64,000 nucleotides of DNA, taken from the NCBI RefSeq assembly GCF_008801715.1, contig NZ_VZPG01000003.1, positions 186,001 to 250,000 of the forward strand. The letters are read 5' to 3'. The translations under genes and the position numbers were made by a program. Below are positions 43,858 through 53,125 of this stretch, piece by piece (the first letter of the stretch is position 1; each line of letters starts with the position of its first letter). The notes below the pieces were generated by a model that made no database searches, had not been told where the DNA came from, and saw only the letters and a list, made by a program, of their open reading frames with translations. This stretch comes from Pseudochrobactrum saccharolyticum (GTDB lineage Bacteria > Pseudomonadota > Alphaproteobacteria > Rhizobiales > Rhizobiaceae).

Positions 43858-44547
43858 TTAGCGCTCATATTCGTCGTGGCGCCGGTTCCAGACATATGGC
43901 TCCGTCTGCGGCCATCCGGCGGGTGAATCTTCCCAAAATTCCTGACGACCATAAGGGGTCAGATCCAGATAGGTCCAAAGACTGCCGAGATACTCGACCC
44001 CGCGTGCGCCGTTAAAATAGGTGCGATAGATATTCTCGCCATCGCGCAGGAAAACACTGACACCATGTATTTCCTGCATGATGTCCGGCGTGGCCGGATC
44101 ACTCCTTGTAGCGCCCATATCCTGATTAAAATCGCTATGCTGCGAGGAGTACCAGTTCGGATACTGCCAGCCCATACGCTTCTGATAATTTTGCAATTTT
44201 TCCAGCGGTGCGCGTGAGATAAGTACGAGTGATGTATTCCGTGCATTAAGATGTGCGGGATGGGTCATTGCATCCACAACCCATGAGCAGCCGTCGCAAC
44301 CCGCCCGCCATTCGGGTGCAAACATAAAGTGATAGACAATCAGCTGCCGACGCCCCTCGAAGAGATCTGCCAGACTGACGTCTCCCGACGGTCCGGTAAA
44401 GGAATATGGCTTGTCGATTTTAACCATCGGCAGACGTCGGCGTTGTGCATTCAGCTGGTCGCGCGCACGGGTAAAGGCTTTTTCCCTATCGATTTGCTCT
44501 TCGAGTGCGGCTTGCCATTCATTCATCGAAACAATTTCAGGCAGCAT
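43858..44547 (-). CDS. DUF899 thioredoxin-like family protein
   Basis: A 229-residue protein of the DUF899 family, which has a thioredoxin-like fold. It opens with EWQAALEEQIDREKAFTRAR and LNAQRRRLPMVKID. The FMFAPEWRAGCDGCSWVVDA segment holds a Cys-x-x-Cys pair in the position of a redox site, and GVSVFLRDGENIYRTYFN and a Trp/Tyr-rich C-terminus follow. The family's reaction is not known. It has its own ribosome-binding site (GGAG) and no operon partner. Confidence 0.85.
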   Translation of the reverse strand: MLPEIVSMNEWQAALEEQIDREKAFTRARDQLNAQRRRLPMVKIDKPYSFTGPSGDVSLADLFEGRRQLIVYHFMFAPEWRAGCDGCSWVVDAMTHPAHLNARNTSLVLISRAPLEKLQNYQKRMGWQYPNWYSSQHSDFNQDMGATRSDPATPDIMQEIHGVSVFLRDGENIYRTYFNGARGVEYLGSLWTYLDLTPYGRQEFWEDSPAGWPQTEPYVWNRRHDEYER

Positions 44548-44593
44548 TGCAATAAGCTCCTATTGTTGATGGTATCGCTTAAAATCATTCTCT

Positions 44594-44636
44594 GATGCTT
44601 GTAAGACAGGGCTGACGGCTCTGTCTTACAAGCATC
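44594..44636. repeat. long perfect hairpin
   Basis: Arms 44594-44609 and 44621-44636 are perfectly complementary over 16 bp. The pairing can extend inward to 19 bp (one G-T pair) with a 5-base loop. It lies between the DUF899 and acyltransferase genes. On the minus strand it could terminate the acyltransferase transcript, but no U-run follows directly; it could also be a remnant of a small mobile element. Confidence 0.65.
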
Positions 44637-44742
44637 TGCATCGGAGATCAGGACGTCTGTTGTACCGGAAATGCGGACGGTTCACCACTTTCTTAACAAA
44701 GATGGTGTTGGCGCCGGAGAATCCGGCTCAATATTCCGGCTG

Positions 44743-45819
44743 TTAAACAGCTTTAATGAGCACGCTGCCCTGTTTTCTGGAGTTCATTAATGTTCTGCAA
44801 AAGCGCAAGAGTGGCCGCTCTACGAACCAATATAGCAAACATCCGGCAATAATCGTTGCGCTGAAGACCGCGAGGTAAATTAAATACGGGCTCAACGGGA
44901 TATATGCAGATATTTTAATCATCACTTTAGCGATCAGGCCGAGAAATGCCAGATGCGTCAGGTAAATCGTGTAGGAAGCATCACCAATGAGGCTGAGAAT
45001 TTTAAATTTCGCAGTTCGGAACCCGCTTTTCTCGTAGGACACTGCACCCAAAATAAGCAGACCGAAGCTGACAGCATAAATGATCTGGAGATACTGATAG
45101 CTGATACCGCGGCTTTCCAGAATATAGACGAGAATAAACAAGGCAAGACCGGTTAGAAAAGCCGGTTTCAGATTGATATTCGTGAAACGATGAAAGGCAT
45201 AAAAAGCTGCCATTCCGATAAGAAAATTAAAATTTAGCGGAGAAAAATAAGTGGTTAAAGCCGATCTTGAGCCTTCTTCGGCATATTGAAACACTATGCC
45301 ACCGGTCATCAGCCATGCAGCCAAGATAATTATACCGAATGTTCTGTTCAGAATAAGTGTTGCAAAAATCAGGTAAAATGCAAGTTCGTGAATGAGCGTC
45401 CATGCGGGTGTGATCGGTAGTTCGAAACTATCGAGGCGAATTAAAAATATTGTCGATATCCAGTTGCTGAAACTTTCCGGCACAATGCTTGCGCTGCCAA
45501 ATCCCAGCGCCACCAAACCGCAGAAAATCGCTGTATACAGCCAATAGACTGGAAAAAGTCGTGTGAAGCGTTTCAGCAGATATTCCGGGGCACGCTCCGG
45601 CTGATTAATGTCTTTGTGATGTGCAAAAACAATAATAAAGCCCGAAAGCACGAAGAAGAAATCTACGCCTAAATTTCCGCGATGCGTAAAATTTAAAAAA
45701 ACCGCATCATTAAGGTAGCGGGAACTACCGAGCAGCAGAGATAGATGGAAAGCAACAACAGCCATCGCAGCCAAACCACGACCTTGCTGCAAAGACTTAA
45801 GCTGAAGCTGCGTACTCAT
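44743..45819 (-). CDS. membrane acyltransferase, Acyltransferase_3 family
   Basis: A 358-residue polytopic membrane protein of the AcylT-3 (OafA/WecH-like) family. These enzymes transfer acetyl or other acyl groups to surface polysaccharides or lipids. The catalytic His is in AAMAVVAFHLSLLLG near residue 24. RGNLGVDFFFVLSGFIIVF follows with the Arg-containing motif FTRLFPVYWLY, and about ten hydrophobic segments run to the C-terminus. It is more AT-rich than its neighbours and stands alone, so recent acquisition is possible. Its acceptor substrate is unknown. Confidence 0.87.
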   Translation of the reverse strand: MSTQLQLKSLQQGRGLAAMAVVAFHLSLLLGSSRYLNDAVFLNFTHRGNLGVDFFFVLSGFIIVFAHHKDINQPERAPEYLLKRFTRLFPVYWLYTAIFCGLVALGFGSASIVPESFSNWISTIFLIRLDSFELPITPAWTLIHELAFYLIFATLILNRTFGIIILAAWLMTGGIVFQYAEEGSRSALTTYFSPLNFNFLIGMAAFYAFHRFTNINLKPAFLTGLALFILVYILESRGISYQYLQIIYAVSFGLLILGAVSYEKSGFRTAKFKILSLIGDASYTIYLTHLAFLGLIAKVMIKISAYIPLSPYLIYLAVFSATIIAGCLLYWFVERPLLRFCRTLMNSRKQGSVLIKAV

Positions 45820-46042
45820 AGAGAATCCTCAAAACGGAAAAATTTTTACGTTCTGAGATATCTTTTATAGTAAAAACAGGATTATTAAAAGTTTTTCAAA
45901 GTTCGTATGAAATGTTTATCTCCTGAATTTTATGTGAATACTTGTTCGCCATGTAAATTTAAGCAGTTAATTAATATTAGAATATCTTAATTATTCGTAC
46001 ATTTAGTAAAATCTCGAACCGGAACATCAGGCAAGAGAGCGA

Positions 46043-47020
46043 CTAACGGCTTTTAAACCGATCCTGTGCTGTCAGCCTGATGGATAGCGGTTCAGCATCT
46101 TTCCAGCGATAGATTTCCGATTGAAGATAGTGCAACTCGTCGGCATAGTTGTCTTCGTCAACTTCAACCCACCACGCTTTGGGGCGACCGTCATTACCGT
46201 CTGACCACCGGTAGCCCCGTTTTTTGAGGTGATCTTTCATGTCAAAGGGGCTGTTTTCCGCGTAAATTCTGACACGGGCTTTGCGGCTGGATTTGAGCAG
46301 CTCAGTGAAAGGAACGGTTGCGTCCGCCCCTGCGGGCCGGATCAATACTTCCAGCAATGCGTGGCAATCATCTGTCGCGCGGTGTCCGTTATGAAACAGC
46401 CCGCTCTGGCCAACCAGATAGCCCAGTTTGCTGCCTTCAAAGCCAAACCCCGCCCATTGCACTTCCGCAACGGAGCATGCCCATGCTTTGGATACGAATA
46501 ATGGAGACAATTTTTCGCAGAACGGCCTGTCAAATCCGGCATTATGAGCAATAATGAGATCGGCAGGTTCGATCATCGCTTCCAGCGACCGGAGATCAAG
46601 TGTCTGACCCTGCACCATTGCATCAGTAATACCGGTCAGCCGTGTAATCTCCGCCGGAATTGGAATGGTTGGCTGCTGCATTCCGCTGAAGACGCCAACC
46701 ACATTACCAAAAGCACCTTCATCATTATAGGTAAAGGCAACGGCACCAACCTCGATAATCTGGTCGGTCACATGGCTCAGTCCGGTTGTTTCCGTATCAA
46801 TAAGTACAGCAAGCCGCTCAAACGGACTGTCCTCCCGCCTGACAATCGGGCGTGGTGTCAGCTTGCGCAGAATGCGGAACCGTCCTGTTTCTTCCAGTTG
46901 TTGCGCTAAAGCCTCTTCATTATCCGGCACAGATTTGCGGGTGTTGGCAACAGGCGTCACGTCAACCGGATGGCTGGTTTTCGTGTCAAACATATCAAAC
47001 TGGACTGGCTTTGAATTCAT
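46043..47020 (-). CDS. 3'-5' exonuclease, DEDDh (DnaQ-like) family
   Basis: A 325-residue protein. Residues ~70-235 form a DnaQ-like exonuclease: Exo I LAVLIDTETTGLSHVTDQII (Asp, Glu), Exo II in IIAHNAGFDRPFCEK (Asp) and Exo III in HRATDDCHALLEVLI (His and Asp). The N-terminal 60 residues are poorly conserved in type. The C-terminal ~90 residues (KDHLKKRGYRWSDG, then KAWWVEVDEDNYADELHYL) form a small extra domain seen in stand-alone bacterial members. It probably trims DNA or RNA 3' ends. It stands alone with no strong ribosome-binding site. Confidence 0.88.
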   Translation of the reverse strand: MNSKPVQFDMFDTKTSHPVDVTPVANTRKSVPDNEEALAQQLEETGRFRILRKLTPRPIVRREDSPFERLAVLIDTETTGLSHVTDQIIEVGAVAFTYNDEGAFGNVVGVFSGMQQPTIPIPAEITRLTGITDAMVQGQTLDLRSLEAMIEPADLIIAHNAGFDRPFCEKLSPLFVSKAWACSVAEVQWAGFGFEGSKLGYLVGQSGLFHNGHRATDDCHALLEVLIRPAGADATVPFTELLKSSRKARVRIYAENSPFDMKDHLKKRGYRWSDGNDGRPKAWWVEVDEDNYADELHYLQSEIYRWKDAEPLSIRLTAQDRFKSR

Positions 47021-47044
47021 ACCGCAAATCTTACTATTGAGACT

Positions 47045-47097
47045 TTAGAGCATAATTCCTTAAACTTGGATCAGTTTAAGGTAAAATTATGCTCTAA
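47045..47097. repeat. intergenic palindrome, TTAGAGC type
   Basis: Arms beginning TTAGAGCATAATT and ending AATTATGCTCTAA flank an inner TTAAACT/AGTTTAA pair, giving a long interrupted hairpin. From memory, similar TAGAGCATAATTCC elements are widespread between genes in Brucella and relatives. It lies just upstream of the exonuclease gene. Confidence 0.65.
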
Positions 47098-47108
47098 TTT
47101 TAAAGTGT

Positions 47109-47150
47109 TAGAGCGTCCTTTGTGTGCCAAGTCTGGCACATGGCGCTCTA
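47109..47150. repeat. second adjacent intergenic palindrome
   Basis: TAGAGCG and CGCTCTA form the outer arms, and TGTGCCA with TGGCACA the inner arms around AGTC. It starts 11 bases after the previous palindrome and shares its outer TAGAGC/GCTCTA ends, so the two form a tandem unit. Confidence 0.65.
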
Positions 47151-47416
47151 GAATGCGCATATTCTAATTAATCTTGGCAAATAAAGTCAAAGTCCATTTG
47201 TCGAATTGGGTGTCAGTGTTTTTTTGGATGAGCTCGGACAGAGACAAGGCGTAATGCTTAGCTCTTTTCGCTGTCGGGGAAGCAGTGATTTCCACAGAAC
47301 GCAGTGCGTTGACGATATTGCATAGCTGCTATGCAAAAATGGCGAGCGTTGGAAAGCCGGCAAAATTTCTCTCTAACTTATTGTTTTAATTATATTTATA
47401 GAAATTTTATGTGGCG

Positions 47417-47453
47417 ATAGTTAAAACCTATCAATTTTATATGATTAATTGAC
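47417..47453 (+). promoter_or_regulatory. OxyR binding site upstream of ahpC
   Basis: Four tetramers at 7-base spacing read ATAG-N7-CTAT-N7-ATAT-N7-TGAC. The first two match the OxyR consensus exactly, including the internal T and A positions; the third differs at one base and the last is degenerate. The block abuts TTGACT (47449-47454), a plausible -35, about 60 bases before the ahpC start. OxyR encoded at 49740 would activate from here. Confidence 0.75.
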
Positions 47454-47514
47454 TTTATAAATTGCGCCTTAGTCTCTATACGGAACCCAGACAACATTCT
47501 GACAGGAGTGCACA

Positions 47515-48078
47515 ATGGCAACCGTAAACACACAGATCAAACCTTTTATCGCGCAGGCTTACCGTCAGGGTAAATTCATCTCCGTGACTGAAGAAGACGT
47601 ATTGGGCAAATGGGCCGTATTCTTCTTCTATCCTGCTGACTTTACATTCGTATGCCCGACCGAATTGGGTGACCTTGCAGATCATTATGAAGAACTGCAG
47701 AAAATGGGTGTTGAGGTTTATTCGGTTTCTACCGATACGCATTTCACACACAAAGCCTGGCACGATTCATCCGACACAATCGGCAAGATCAACTACACCA
47801 TGCTCGGCGATCCGAGCGGTGTTGTAACCAATAATTTCGGCGTTATGCGCGAAGGTCAGGGTCTTGCAGACCGTGCAACATTCATCGTCGATCCGGACGG
47901 TATCATTCAGGCCATGGAAATCACTGCTGAAGGCATTGGCCGTGATGCTTCTGATCTCGTACGCAAGATCAAAGCTGCTCAGTATGTGCGTTCGCATCCG
48001 GGTGAAGTTTGCCCTGCAAAATGGCAGGAAGGCGAAGCGACCCTTGCTCCTTCGCTCGATCTCGTCGGCAAAATCTGA
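47515..48078 (+). CDS. ahpC: alkyl hydroperoxide reductase subunit C (peroxiredoxin)
   Basis: A 187-residue typical 2-Cys peroxiredoxin that reduces hydrogen peroxide and organic hydroperoxides. The peroxidatic Cys47 is in [19 protein letters not shown] and the resolving Cys166 in [25 protein letters not shown] and [14 protein letters not shown] also match. AGGAG precedes the ATG. It heads ahpC-ahpF-oxyR, and a hairpin after it should raise its level relative to AhpF. Confidence 0.97.
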   Translation: MATVNTQIKPFIAQAYRQGKFISVTEEDVLGKWAVFFFYPADFTFVCPTELGDLADHYEELQKMGVEVYSVSTDTHFTHKAWHDSSDTIGKINYTMLGDPSGVVTNNFGVMREGQGLADRATFIVDPDGIIQAMEITAEGIGRDASDLVRKIKAAQYVRSHPGEVCPAKWQEGEATLAPSLDLVGKI

Positions 48079-48097
48079 CGTACCGTAAATAATAAAA

Positions 48098-48123
48098 CGG
48101 GCGGCTGTTTCCGCAGCTGCCCG
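48098..48123 (+). terminator. intercistronic hairpin between ahpC and ahpF
   Basis: CGGGCGGCTG and CAGCTGCCCG pair over 10 bp (one G-T) around TTTCCG, followed by ATTATCT. It is a weak terminator or an mRNA-stabilising structure that would favour ahpC over ahpF. Confidence 0.55.
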
Positions 48124-48157
48124 ATTATCTATGACAGTTTAGCAAGAGGAACACAGT

Positions 48158-49726
48158 ATGCTCGATACGAACTTGAAAACCCAGCTGAAGGGCTATCTGG
48201 AACGTCTGGTGCGGCCGGTTGAAATCATCGCCTATGCCGGAGATGATGCTAAATCGCGCGAACTGCTGCAACTTCTTGAACAAATCCGCGAACAGTCGGA
48301 CAAGATCACGATTAAGCACGGCAATGTGGCCGGTGCGCGTGTGCCGTCCTTCGCACTGACTTCGCCGGGTGAAGATATTCATCTGGTTTTTGCCGGTCTC
48401 CCGCTTGGTCATGAATTTACCTCTCTGGTGCTGGCTCTTTTGCAGGCCGGTGGTTATCCGCCTAAGGTTGAGCAGGCACTGATCGACCAAATTCGTGGCA
48501 TCAAGGGTAATTTCCGTTTCGAAACATATTACTCACTTTCCTGCCAGAACTGTCCGGATGTTGTGCAGGCGCTGAATCTGATGGCTGTACTTAATCCTTG
48601 TATTAAACATGTCGCTATCGACGGCGCGCTGTTTCAGGATGAAGTTGCCGAGCGTCAGGTCATGTCCGTCCCGTCCATTTTCCTGAACGGCGAGGCTTTC
48701 GGTTCCGGCCGTATGGGCGCTGAAGAAATTCTGGCGAAGATCGACACCGGCGCAGGTGAACGTGCTGCCGAGGCGATTAACGCACAGGCACCTTTTGATG
48801 TGCTGGTTGTGGGCGGTGGCCCAGCCGGTGCAGCGGCAGCGGTTTATGCCGCGCGCAAAGGTATCCGTACCGGTGTTGTTGCTGACCGTTTTGGCGGTCA
48901 GGTGCTGGATACAATGTCGATTGAGAATTTCATTTCTGTGACGCATACAGAAGGGCCAAAACTGGCCCGCGCTCTGGAAGCGCATGTGCGTGATTATGAT
49001 GCCGAGATCATTAATGGTCAGCAGGCCGTTAAACTGGAGCGGATTTCTGAAGGCTTCAAGGTGACGCTGGCTTCGGGCGCATCCCTTACCAGTACTTCTG
49101 TTGTGTTGTCGACCGGTGCACGCTGGCGCAAAATGGGCGTGCCGGGTGAACAGCAATATATCAATAAGGGCGTTGCTTTCTGCCCGCATTGCGATGGACC
49201 GTTGTTCAAAGGCAAGCGCATTGCCGTGATTGGCGGCGGTAACTCCGGTGTGGAAGCCGCGATTGATCTGGCCGGTCTGGTCAGCCATGTAACCCTCATC
49301 GAGTTCGATAAGGCGCTTCGTGCTGATGAAGTGCTGCAACGCAAACTGAAGAGCCTGCCGAATGTGACTGTTCTCACCTCGGCCAAAACCACAGAAGTGA
49401 CCGGCGACGGCAAACGTGTCACCGGTCTTACCTATGAAGACCGGATCAGCGGTGAAACCCGTTCGCTCGCACTGGAAGGCATTTTTGTGCAGATCGGCCT
49501 TGTGCCGAATACTGAATGGCTGAAGGATACAGTGTCGCTGAATGCCCGCGGTGAAATTATCACGGATCTATATGGTGCAACATCGGTTCCGGGTGTCTTC
49601 GCGGCAGGTGATTGTACAACTGCACCTTATAAGCAGATTGTGATTGCGATGGGTGAGGGGGCAAGAGCGTCGCTTGCAGCTTTTGACTATCTGATCCGTC
49701 TGCCTGCTGAGGAGCAGGCAGCTTAA
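48158..49726 (+). CDS. ahpF: alkyl hydroperoxide reductase subunit F
   Basis: A 522-residue flavoprotein that passes electrons from NAD(P)H to AhpC. The N-terminal thioredoxin-like double domain holds Cys129-Gln-Asn-Cys132. The thioredoxin-reductase part begins at [20 protein letters not shown] near residue 214, with the redox pair Cys342-Pro-His-Cys345 and the NAD-binding [15 protein letters not shown]. The C-terminal FAD motif [19 protein letters not shown] is also present. Positions correspond almost exactly to E. coli AhpF. AGAGGAA precedes the ATG. Confidence 0.97.
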   Translation: MLDTNLKTQLKGYLERLVRPVEIIAYAGDDAKSRELLQLLEQIREQSDKITIKHGNVAGARVPSFALTSPGEDIHLVFAGLPLGHEFTSLVLALLQAGGYPPKVEQALIDQIRGIKGNFRFETYYSLSCQNCPDVVQALNLMAVLNPCIKHVAIDGALFQDEVAERQVMSVPSIFLNGEAFGSGRMGAEEILAKIDTGAGERAAEAINAQAPFDVLVVGGGPAGAAAAVYAARKGIRTGVVADRFGGQVLDTMSIENFISVTHTEGPKLARALEAHVRDYDAEIINGQQAVKLERISEGFKVTLASGASLTSTSVVLSTGARWRKMGVPGEQQYINKGVAFCPHCDGPLFKGKRIAVIGGGNSGVEAAIDLAGLVSHVTLIEFDKALRADEVLQRKLKSLPNVTVLTSAKTTEVTGDGKRVTGLTYEDRISGETRSLALEGIFVQIGLVPNTEWLKDTVSLNARGEIITDLYGATSVPGVFAAGDCTTAPYKQIVIAMGEGARASLAAFDYLIRLPAEEQAA

Positions 49727-49739
49727 TGCGCGGTCTCGC

Positions 49740-50645
49740 ATGAACCTCCGCGAGTTCGAATATCTGGTTGCGCTGGCTGAACAGCGCAACTTTCATCGTG
49801 CGGCTGAAATCTGCAATGCCAGCCAGCCGACCCTTTCTGCGCAGATCCGCAAGCTTGAAGACGAGCTGGGCGTCACGTTATTTGAGCGCTCATCACGCGG
49901 ACTTATTCTGACGCAAGCTGGTGAAGCAGCAGTCAGACGCGCACGCATAATTCTTCATGAAGTGACACAATTGCGCGATGAAGCCGCCGGACATTGTGCT
50001 GATGGTACACGGCGCTTGCATCTGGGCGTGTTTCCGACACTCGGCCCCTATCTTCTGCCGCATATTGTGCCGCAGTTTATGCGGCATTTTCCGTCCATGG
50101 AAATTTTACTGACGGAAGAAAAAAGCACCATCTTATTGCAGCGACTGATCGACGGGCAGATTGATGCCGCATTGCTGGCATTGCCGGTTGAAGACCCGCA
50201 GGTCACCGGACAAAAACTATTCTGTGAGCCTTTCCATCTGGCCGTACCTTCCGGACATGTTCTGGCGGGACAAGACCGCTTATCGGCGGATGCACTTTCT
50301 GGTCAGCGTCTGATGCTGCTCGAAGAGGGGCATTGTCTGCGCGATCAGGCGCTTACATTGTGCCGGCGTTATGGTGCACATGAATATGACGGTTTTCGCG
50401 GTACCAGTCTCGAGACTTTACGGCAGATGGTTGTGGCGGGTATGGGGCTTACTTTATTGCCGCAACTGGCTTGCATTGGCGCAAATGCGCAAAATCACAT
50501 CGCTTTTTTACCGCTTGAGGCCGATGGGTTTCAGAGAAATATTGGTCTTTACTGGCGTAGATCAAGTAATTCCGGTGAGTTGATGGAAAAACTCTCATTA
50601 ATCATCGCCGGTGTTGTAGCTGAACTTATGCCGCAACAGGGCTGA
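49740..50645 (+). CDS. oxyR: LysR-type peroxide sensor OxyR
   Basis: A 301-residue LysR regulator. The N-terminal helix-turn-helix contains MNLREFEYLVALAEQRNFHR, then AAEICNASQPTLSAQIRKLE. The peroxide-sensing cysteines fall at residues 199 and 208 (EEGHCLRDQALTLCRRYG), the same numbers as in E. coli OxyR, and TSLETLRQMVVAGMGLTLLP follows. It starts 13 bases after ahpF on the same strand, so activation of the ahpC promoter would also raise OxyR, a positive loop. Confidence 0.95.
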   Translation: MNLREFEYLVALAEQRNFHRAAEICNASQPTLSAQIRKLEDELGVTLFERSSRGLILTQAGEAAVRRARIILHEVTQLRDEAAGHCADGTRRLHLGVFPTLGPYLLPHIVPQFMRHFPSMEILLTEEKSTILLQRLIDGQIDAALLALPVEDPQVTGQKLFCEPFHLAVPSGHVLAGQDRLSADALSGQRLMLLEEGHCLRDQALTLCRRYGAHEYDGFRGTSLETLRQMVVAGMGLTLLPQLACIGANAQNHIAFLPLEADGFQRNIGLYWRRSSNSGELMEKLSLIIAGVVAELMPQQG

Positions 50646-51156
50646 GATGGGCTGAACATATTGCGCTTCAGCAGAATCATTCCGCGTCAGTGAATATGCG
50701 CTTGTGTGAAAAGCTGAGAACATCGCGCGTGCGTTGAAGTTCTGTGTGTGTCCATAAAGCCGGTTCAGACAGGTTTCGACACAGCGTCATTGCTTGCAAA
50801 GCATTAACAATAATAACAATGCGTTACATAAAAATGCGCTGCGCTCGCTCTCATATCTTAATAGCTGCTTGTGCAGATTTGGCTAAGCTCTGGTCTTCAA
50901 TACATTGAGATGCAGAGAATGGCGCTTGCACATGGAAAATATTTCATTAATAATTTGACATTCGCAATCTGTATATCTTATTGCCGTATCGCATCATGAA
51001 ATTTATCTATGACAGAAAACGCATACATTTTGCTGAGTATTTTTATAATAAACGACAATATACTTTATTAGACTTTAGTTTGACTGCAACTTGGAGTGCA
51101 ACAGAAAAACAGCATCATAATTCAATATAAATCGGCTTGCTATGGGAGGAAATGGT
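50646..51156. other. 511-base intergenic region
   Basis: I see no gene here. A short GCTGAA/TTCAGC stem (50651-50656 with 50667-50672) follows the oxyR stop. The last 200 bases before cstA are AT-rich and probably hold its promoter; TTGACA occurs near 50956 but without a well-spaced -10. No tRNA-like fold was recognised. Confidence 0.4.
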
Positions 51157-52836
51157 TTGAGCGCGATGATACTTATACTTGTCGGCCTTGCCGCATTTGC
51201 AGGGGGCTATTTCGTTTATTCGAAATACATTGCTGAACGCATCTATGCACTTGATCCGGAATATAAAACACCCGCTCATGCCATGAAAGATGGCGTAGAT
51301 TATGTGCCAACCAACAAGTTTGTGCTGTGGGGGCATCACTTTACTTCTGTCGCCGGCGCGGCACCTATCGTTGGTCCTGCCATTGCGGTGATCTGGGGTT
51401 GGGCGCCGGCCTTTATCTGGGTTGTGCTCGGTACTGTTTTCTTTGCAGGTGTTCATGATTTCGGTGCGCTATGGGCAAGTGTCCGCAACCGCGGCCGTTC
51501 AATCGGTGCACTCACGGAGAATGTTCTTGGCACCCGTGCCCGCTCCATTTTCATGACTGTTATTTTTCTGCTGCTGCTGATGGTTAACGCCGTTTTCGCA
51601 GTGGTTATTGCAGGCCTGCTGATTAATTTCCCGACATCGGTGATCCCGATCTGGGGCGCAATTGCTGTGGCAATCGTTATCGGGCAGCTGATTTATCGCC
51701 ATGGCGTCGGGCTGCTGTGGCCGTCCGTGATTGGCGTAATCGTGCTTTATGCGCTGATCTTTGTTGGACAGGCTTATCCGATTACTTTGCCGGAATCCTT
51801 TCTTGGCATGAGCCCGATGGTGCAGTGGATTCTCTATCTCTTCATCTATGCAGGCATTGCATCGCAATTGCCGGTCTGGGTTCTTCTCCAGCCGCGCGAT
51901 TATATTAACGGACTTCAGCTCTTTGTCGGGCTGCTGTTGCTCTATGGTGCAACTCTGATTGCGCAGCCGCAGATCGTGGTACCGGCATTCAATCCGGATG
52001 TTCCGGCAGGAACACCGAGCATTGTGCCACTGTTGTTCGTGACCATCGCCTGTGGTGCCATTTCCGGCTTCCATGGTCTGGTCTCGTCGGGTACATCATC
52101 CAAACAGCTCGACAAGGAAACCGATGCCCGTTTCGTTGGCTATTTCGGCGCTGTCGGTGAGGGTATGCTTGCGCTCGCTGCGATTATCGCCTGTACGGCT
52201 GGTTTTGCATCTTATGAAGCCTGGCAGGGCGTATATACGCAGTTCTCTGCGGGTGGCGTTAAAGCCTTTGTTGAAGGTGGTGCAAATATCTTGTCAGCAG
52301 GCACAGGGCTTGGTGTCGGTATTGCTGCAACTATCCTGACTGTTATGGCCGCTTTGTTCGCCGGAACAACGATGGATACAGGTCTGCGTCTGCAGCGCTA
52401 TGTTATTCAGGAAGTCGGCGAAATCACCAATATCAAACCATTGCAGGGCGGTACAGTTGCGACTCTGGTCGCGCTTGCAAGCTGTCTTGCTCTTGCCTTC
52501 GGTGCCGGTACAGGCGGCAGCGGCGGTATGCTGATCTGGCCGTTGTTCGGTACAACAAACCAGTTGCTCGCCGGACTGACACTTGCGATTGTTGCAGTGA
52601 TGTTGCTGCGTATGAAGCGTCCGGTTCTGCCGGTTCTGATCCCGCTGGCCTTTGTGCTGGTCATGGCGATCCTTGCGCTTTTCATACAGCTCGGAACATT
52701 CTTTGCGAATAAACAATGGTTGCTGTTCGGGCTGGGACTGGTTGTGCTTGGTGCAGCGCTCTTTGTTGCACTGGAGGCAATCCGGACAATGCGCAGGGAA
52801 TATAGCGCGCAAGCGGCTGCCGGACTGGCGGATTGA
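51157..52836 (+). CDS. cstA: carbon starvation protein CstA family transporter
   Basis: A protein of about 559 residues with some 14 to 16 membrane segments, of the CstA family. Relatives take up pyruvate or peptides under carbon starvation. The conserved VPTNKFVLWGHHFTSVAGAA near residue 50 and PIVGPAIAVIWGW are plain. VFFAGVHDFGALWASVRNRG and FGTTNQLLAGLTLAIVAVML also match. It is shorter than E. coli CstA (about 700). The start is probably the TTG at 51157, six bases after GGGAGGA; the ATG at 51142 would place that site inside the gene. Four bases separate it from the Cys-Cys-ending small gene. Confidence 0.92.
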   Translation: MSAMILILVGLAAFAGGYFVYSKYIAERIYALDPEYKTPAHAMKDGVDYVPTNKFVLWGHHFTSVAGAAPIVGPAIAVIWGWAPAFIWVVLGTVFFAGVHDFGALWASVRNRGRSIGALTENVLGTRARSIFMTVIFLLLLMVNAVFAVVIAGLLINFPTSVIPIWGAIAVAIVIGQLIYRHGVGLLWPSVIGVIVLYALIFVGQAYPITLPESFLGMSPMVQWILYLFIYAGIASQLPVWVLLQPRDYINGLQLFVGLLLLYGATLIAQPQIVVPAFNPDVPAGTPSIVPLLFVTIACGAISGFHGLVSSGTSSKQLDKETDARFVGYFGAVGEGMLALAAIIACTAGFASYEAWQGVYTQFSAGGVKAFVEGGANILSAGTGLGVGIAATILTVMAALFAGTTMDTGLRLQRYVIQEVGEITNIKPLQGGTVATLVALASCLALAFGAGTGGSGGMLIWPLFGTTNQLLAGLTLAIVAVMLLRMKRPVLPVLIPLAFVLVMAILALFIQLGTFFANKQWLLFGLGLVVLGAALFVALEAIRTMRREYSAQAAAGLAD

Positions 52837-52840
52837 CCTG

Positions 52841-53125
52841 ATGTCCAGACGGCTGAATAAAGAAAAACTGGCGGCGCTGTTCAGCGCCGTCTCTCAAGGT
52901 CTGGGGGAGTTCTATGCTGCGCCCTACAGACGCACTTTTGCAAAAGCCAGACGTGAGGAGGACGATCTTTTCATGATGCTCGTTTTTTCGGAAAGTCTGG
53001 GTATCCCTAATCCCGCTACCTATTACACTCTGGAACTGATGCCCGAGCTCTATGGCCGTTTTCACGATTGGCACGTCCGAATGGGTATGGAACACTCACC
53101 ACTTGATGGTTTCCGATGCTGCTGA
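52841..53125 (+). CDS. cory-CC-star family small protein
   Basis: A 94-residue soluble protein that ends exactly in FRCC-stop. Its features are a basic start (MSRRLNKEKLAALFSAV), the aromatic/basic core FYAAPYRRTFAKARREEDDL, the FSESLGIPNPATYYTLELMP segment and a C-terminal Trp-His region. It matches, from memory, the small family called cory-CC-star, named for its terminal Cys-Cys. No function is established. It lies 4 bases after cstA and overlaps the ArsA-like gene by 10 bases, which implies a joint role. The terminal cysteines could bind a metal or be lipid-modified; both are speculation. Confidence 0.75.
   Translation: MSRRLNKEKLAALFSAVSQGLGEFYAAPYRRTFAKARREEDDLFMMLVFSESLGIPNPATYYTLELMPELYGRFHDWHVRMGMEHSPLDGFRCC

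Noticed and set aside
50646-51156. Possible tRNA or small RNA in the long gap before cstA
   Set aside because: No cloverleaf, strong terminator hairpin or conserved motif was recognised.
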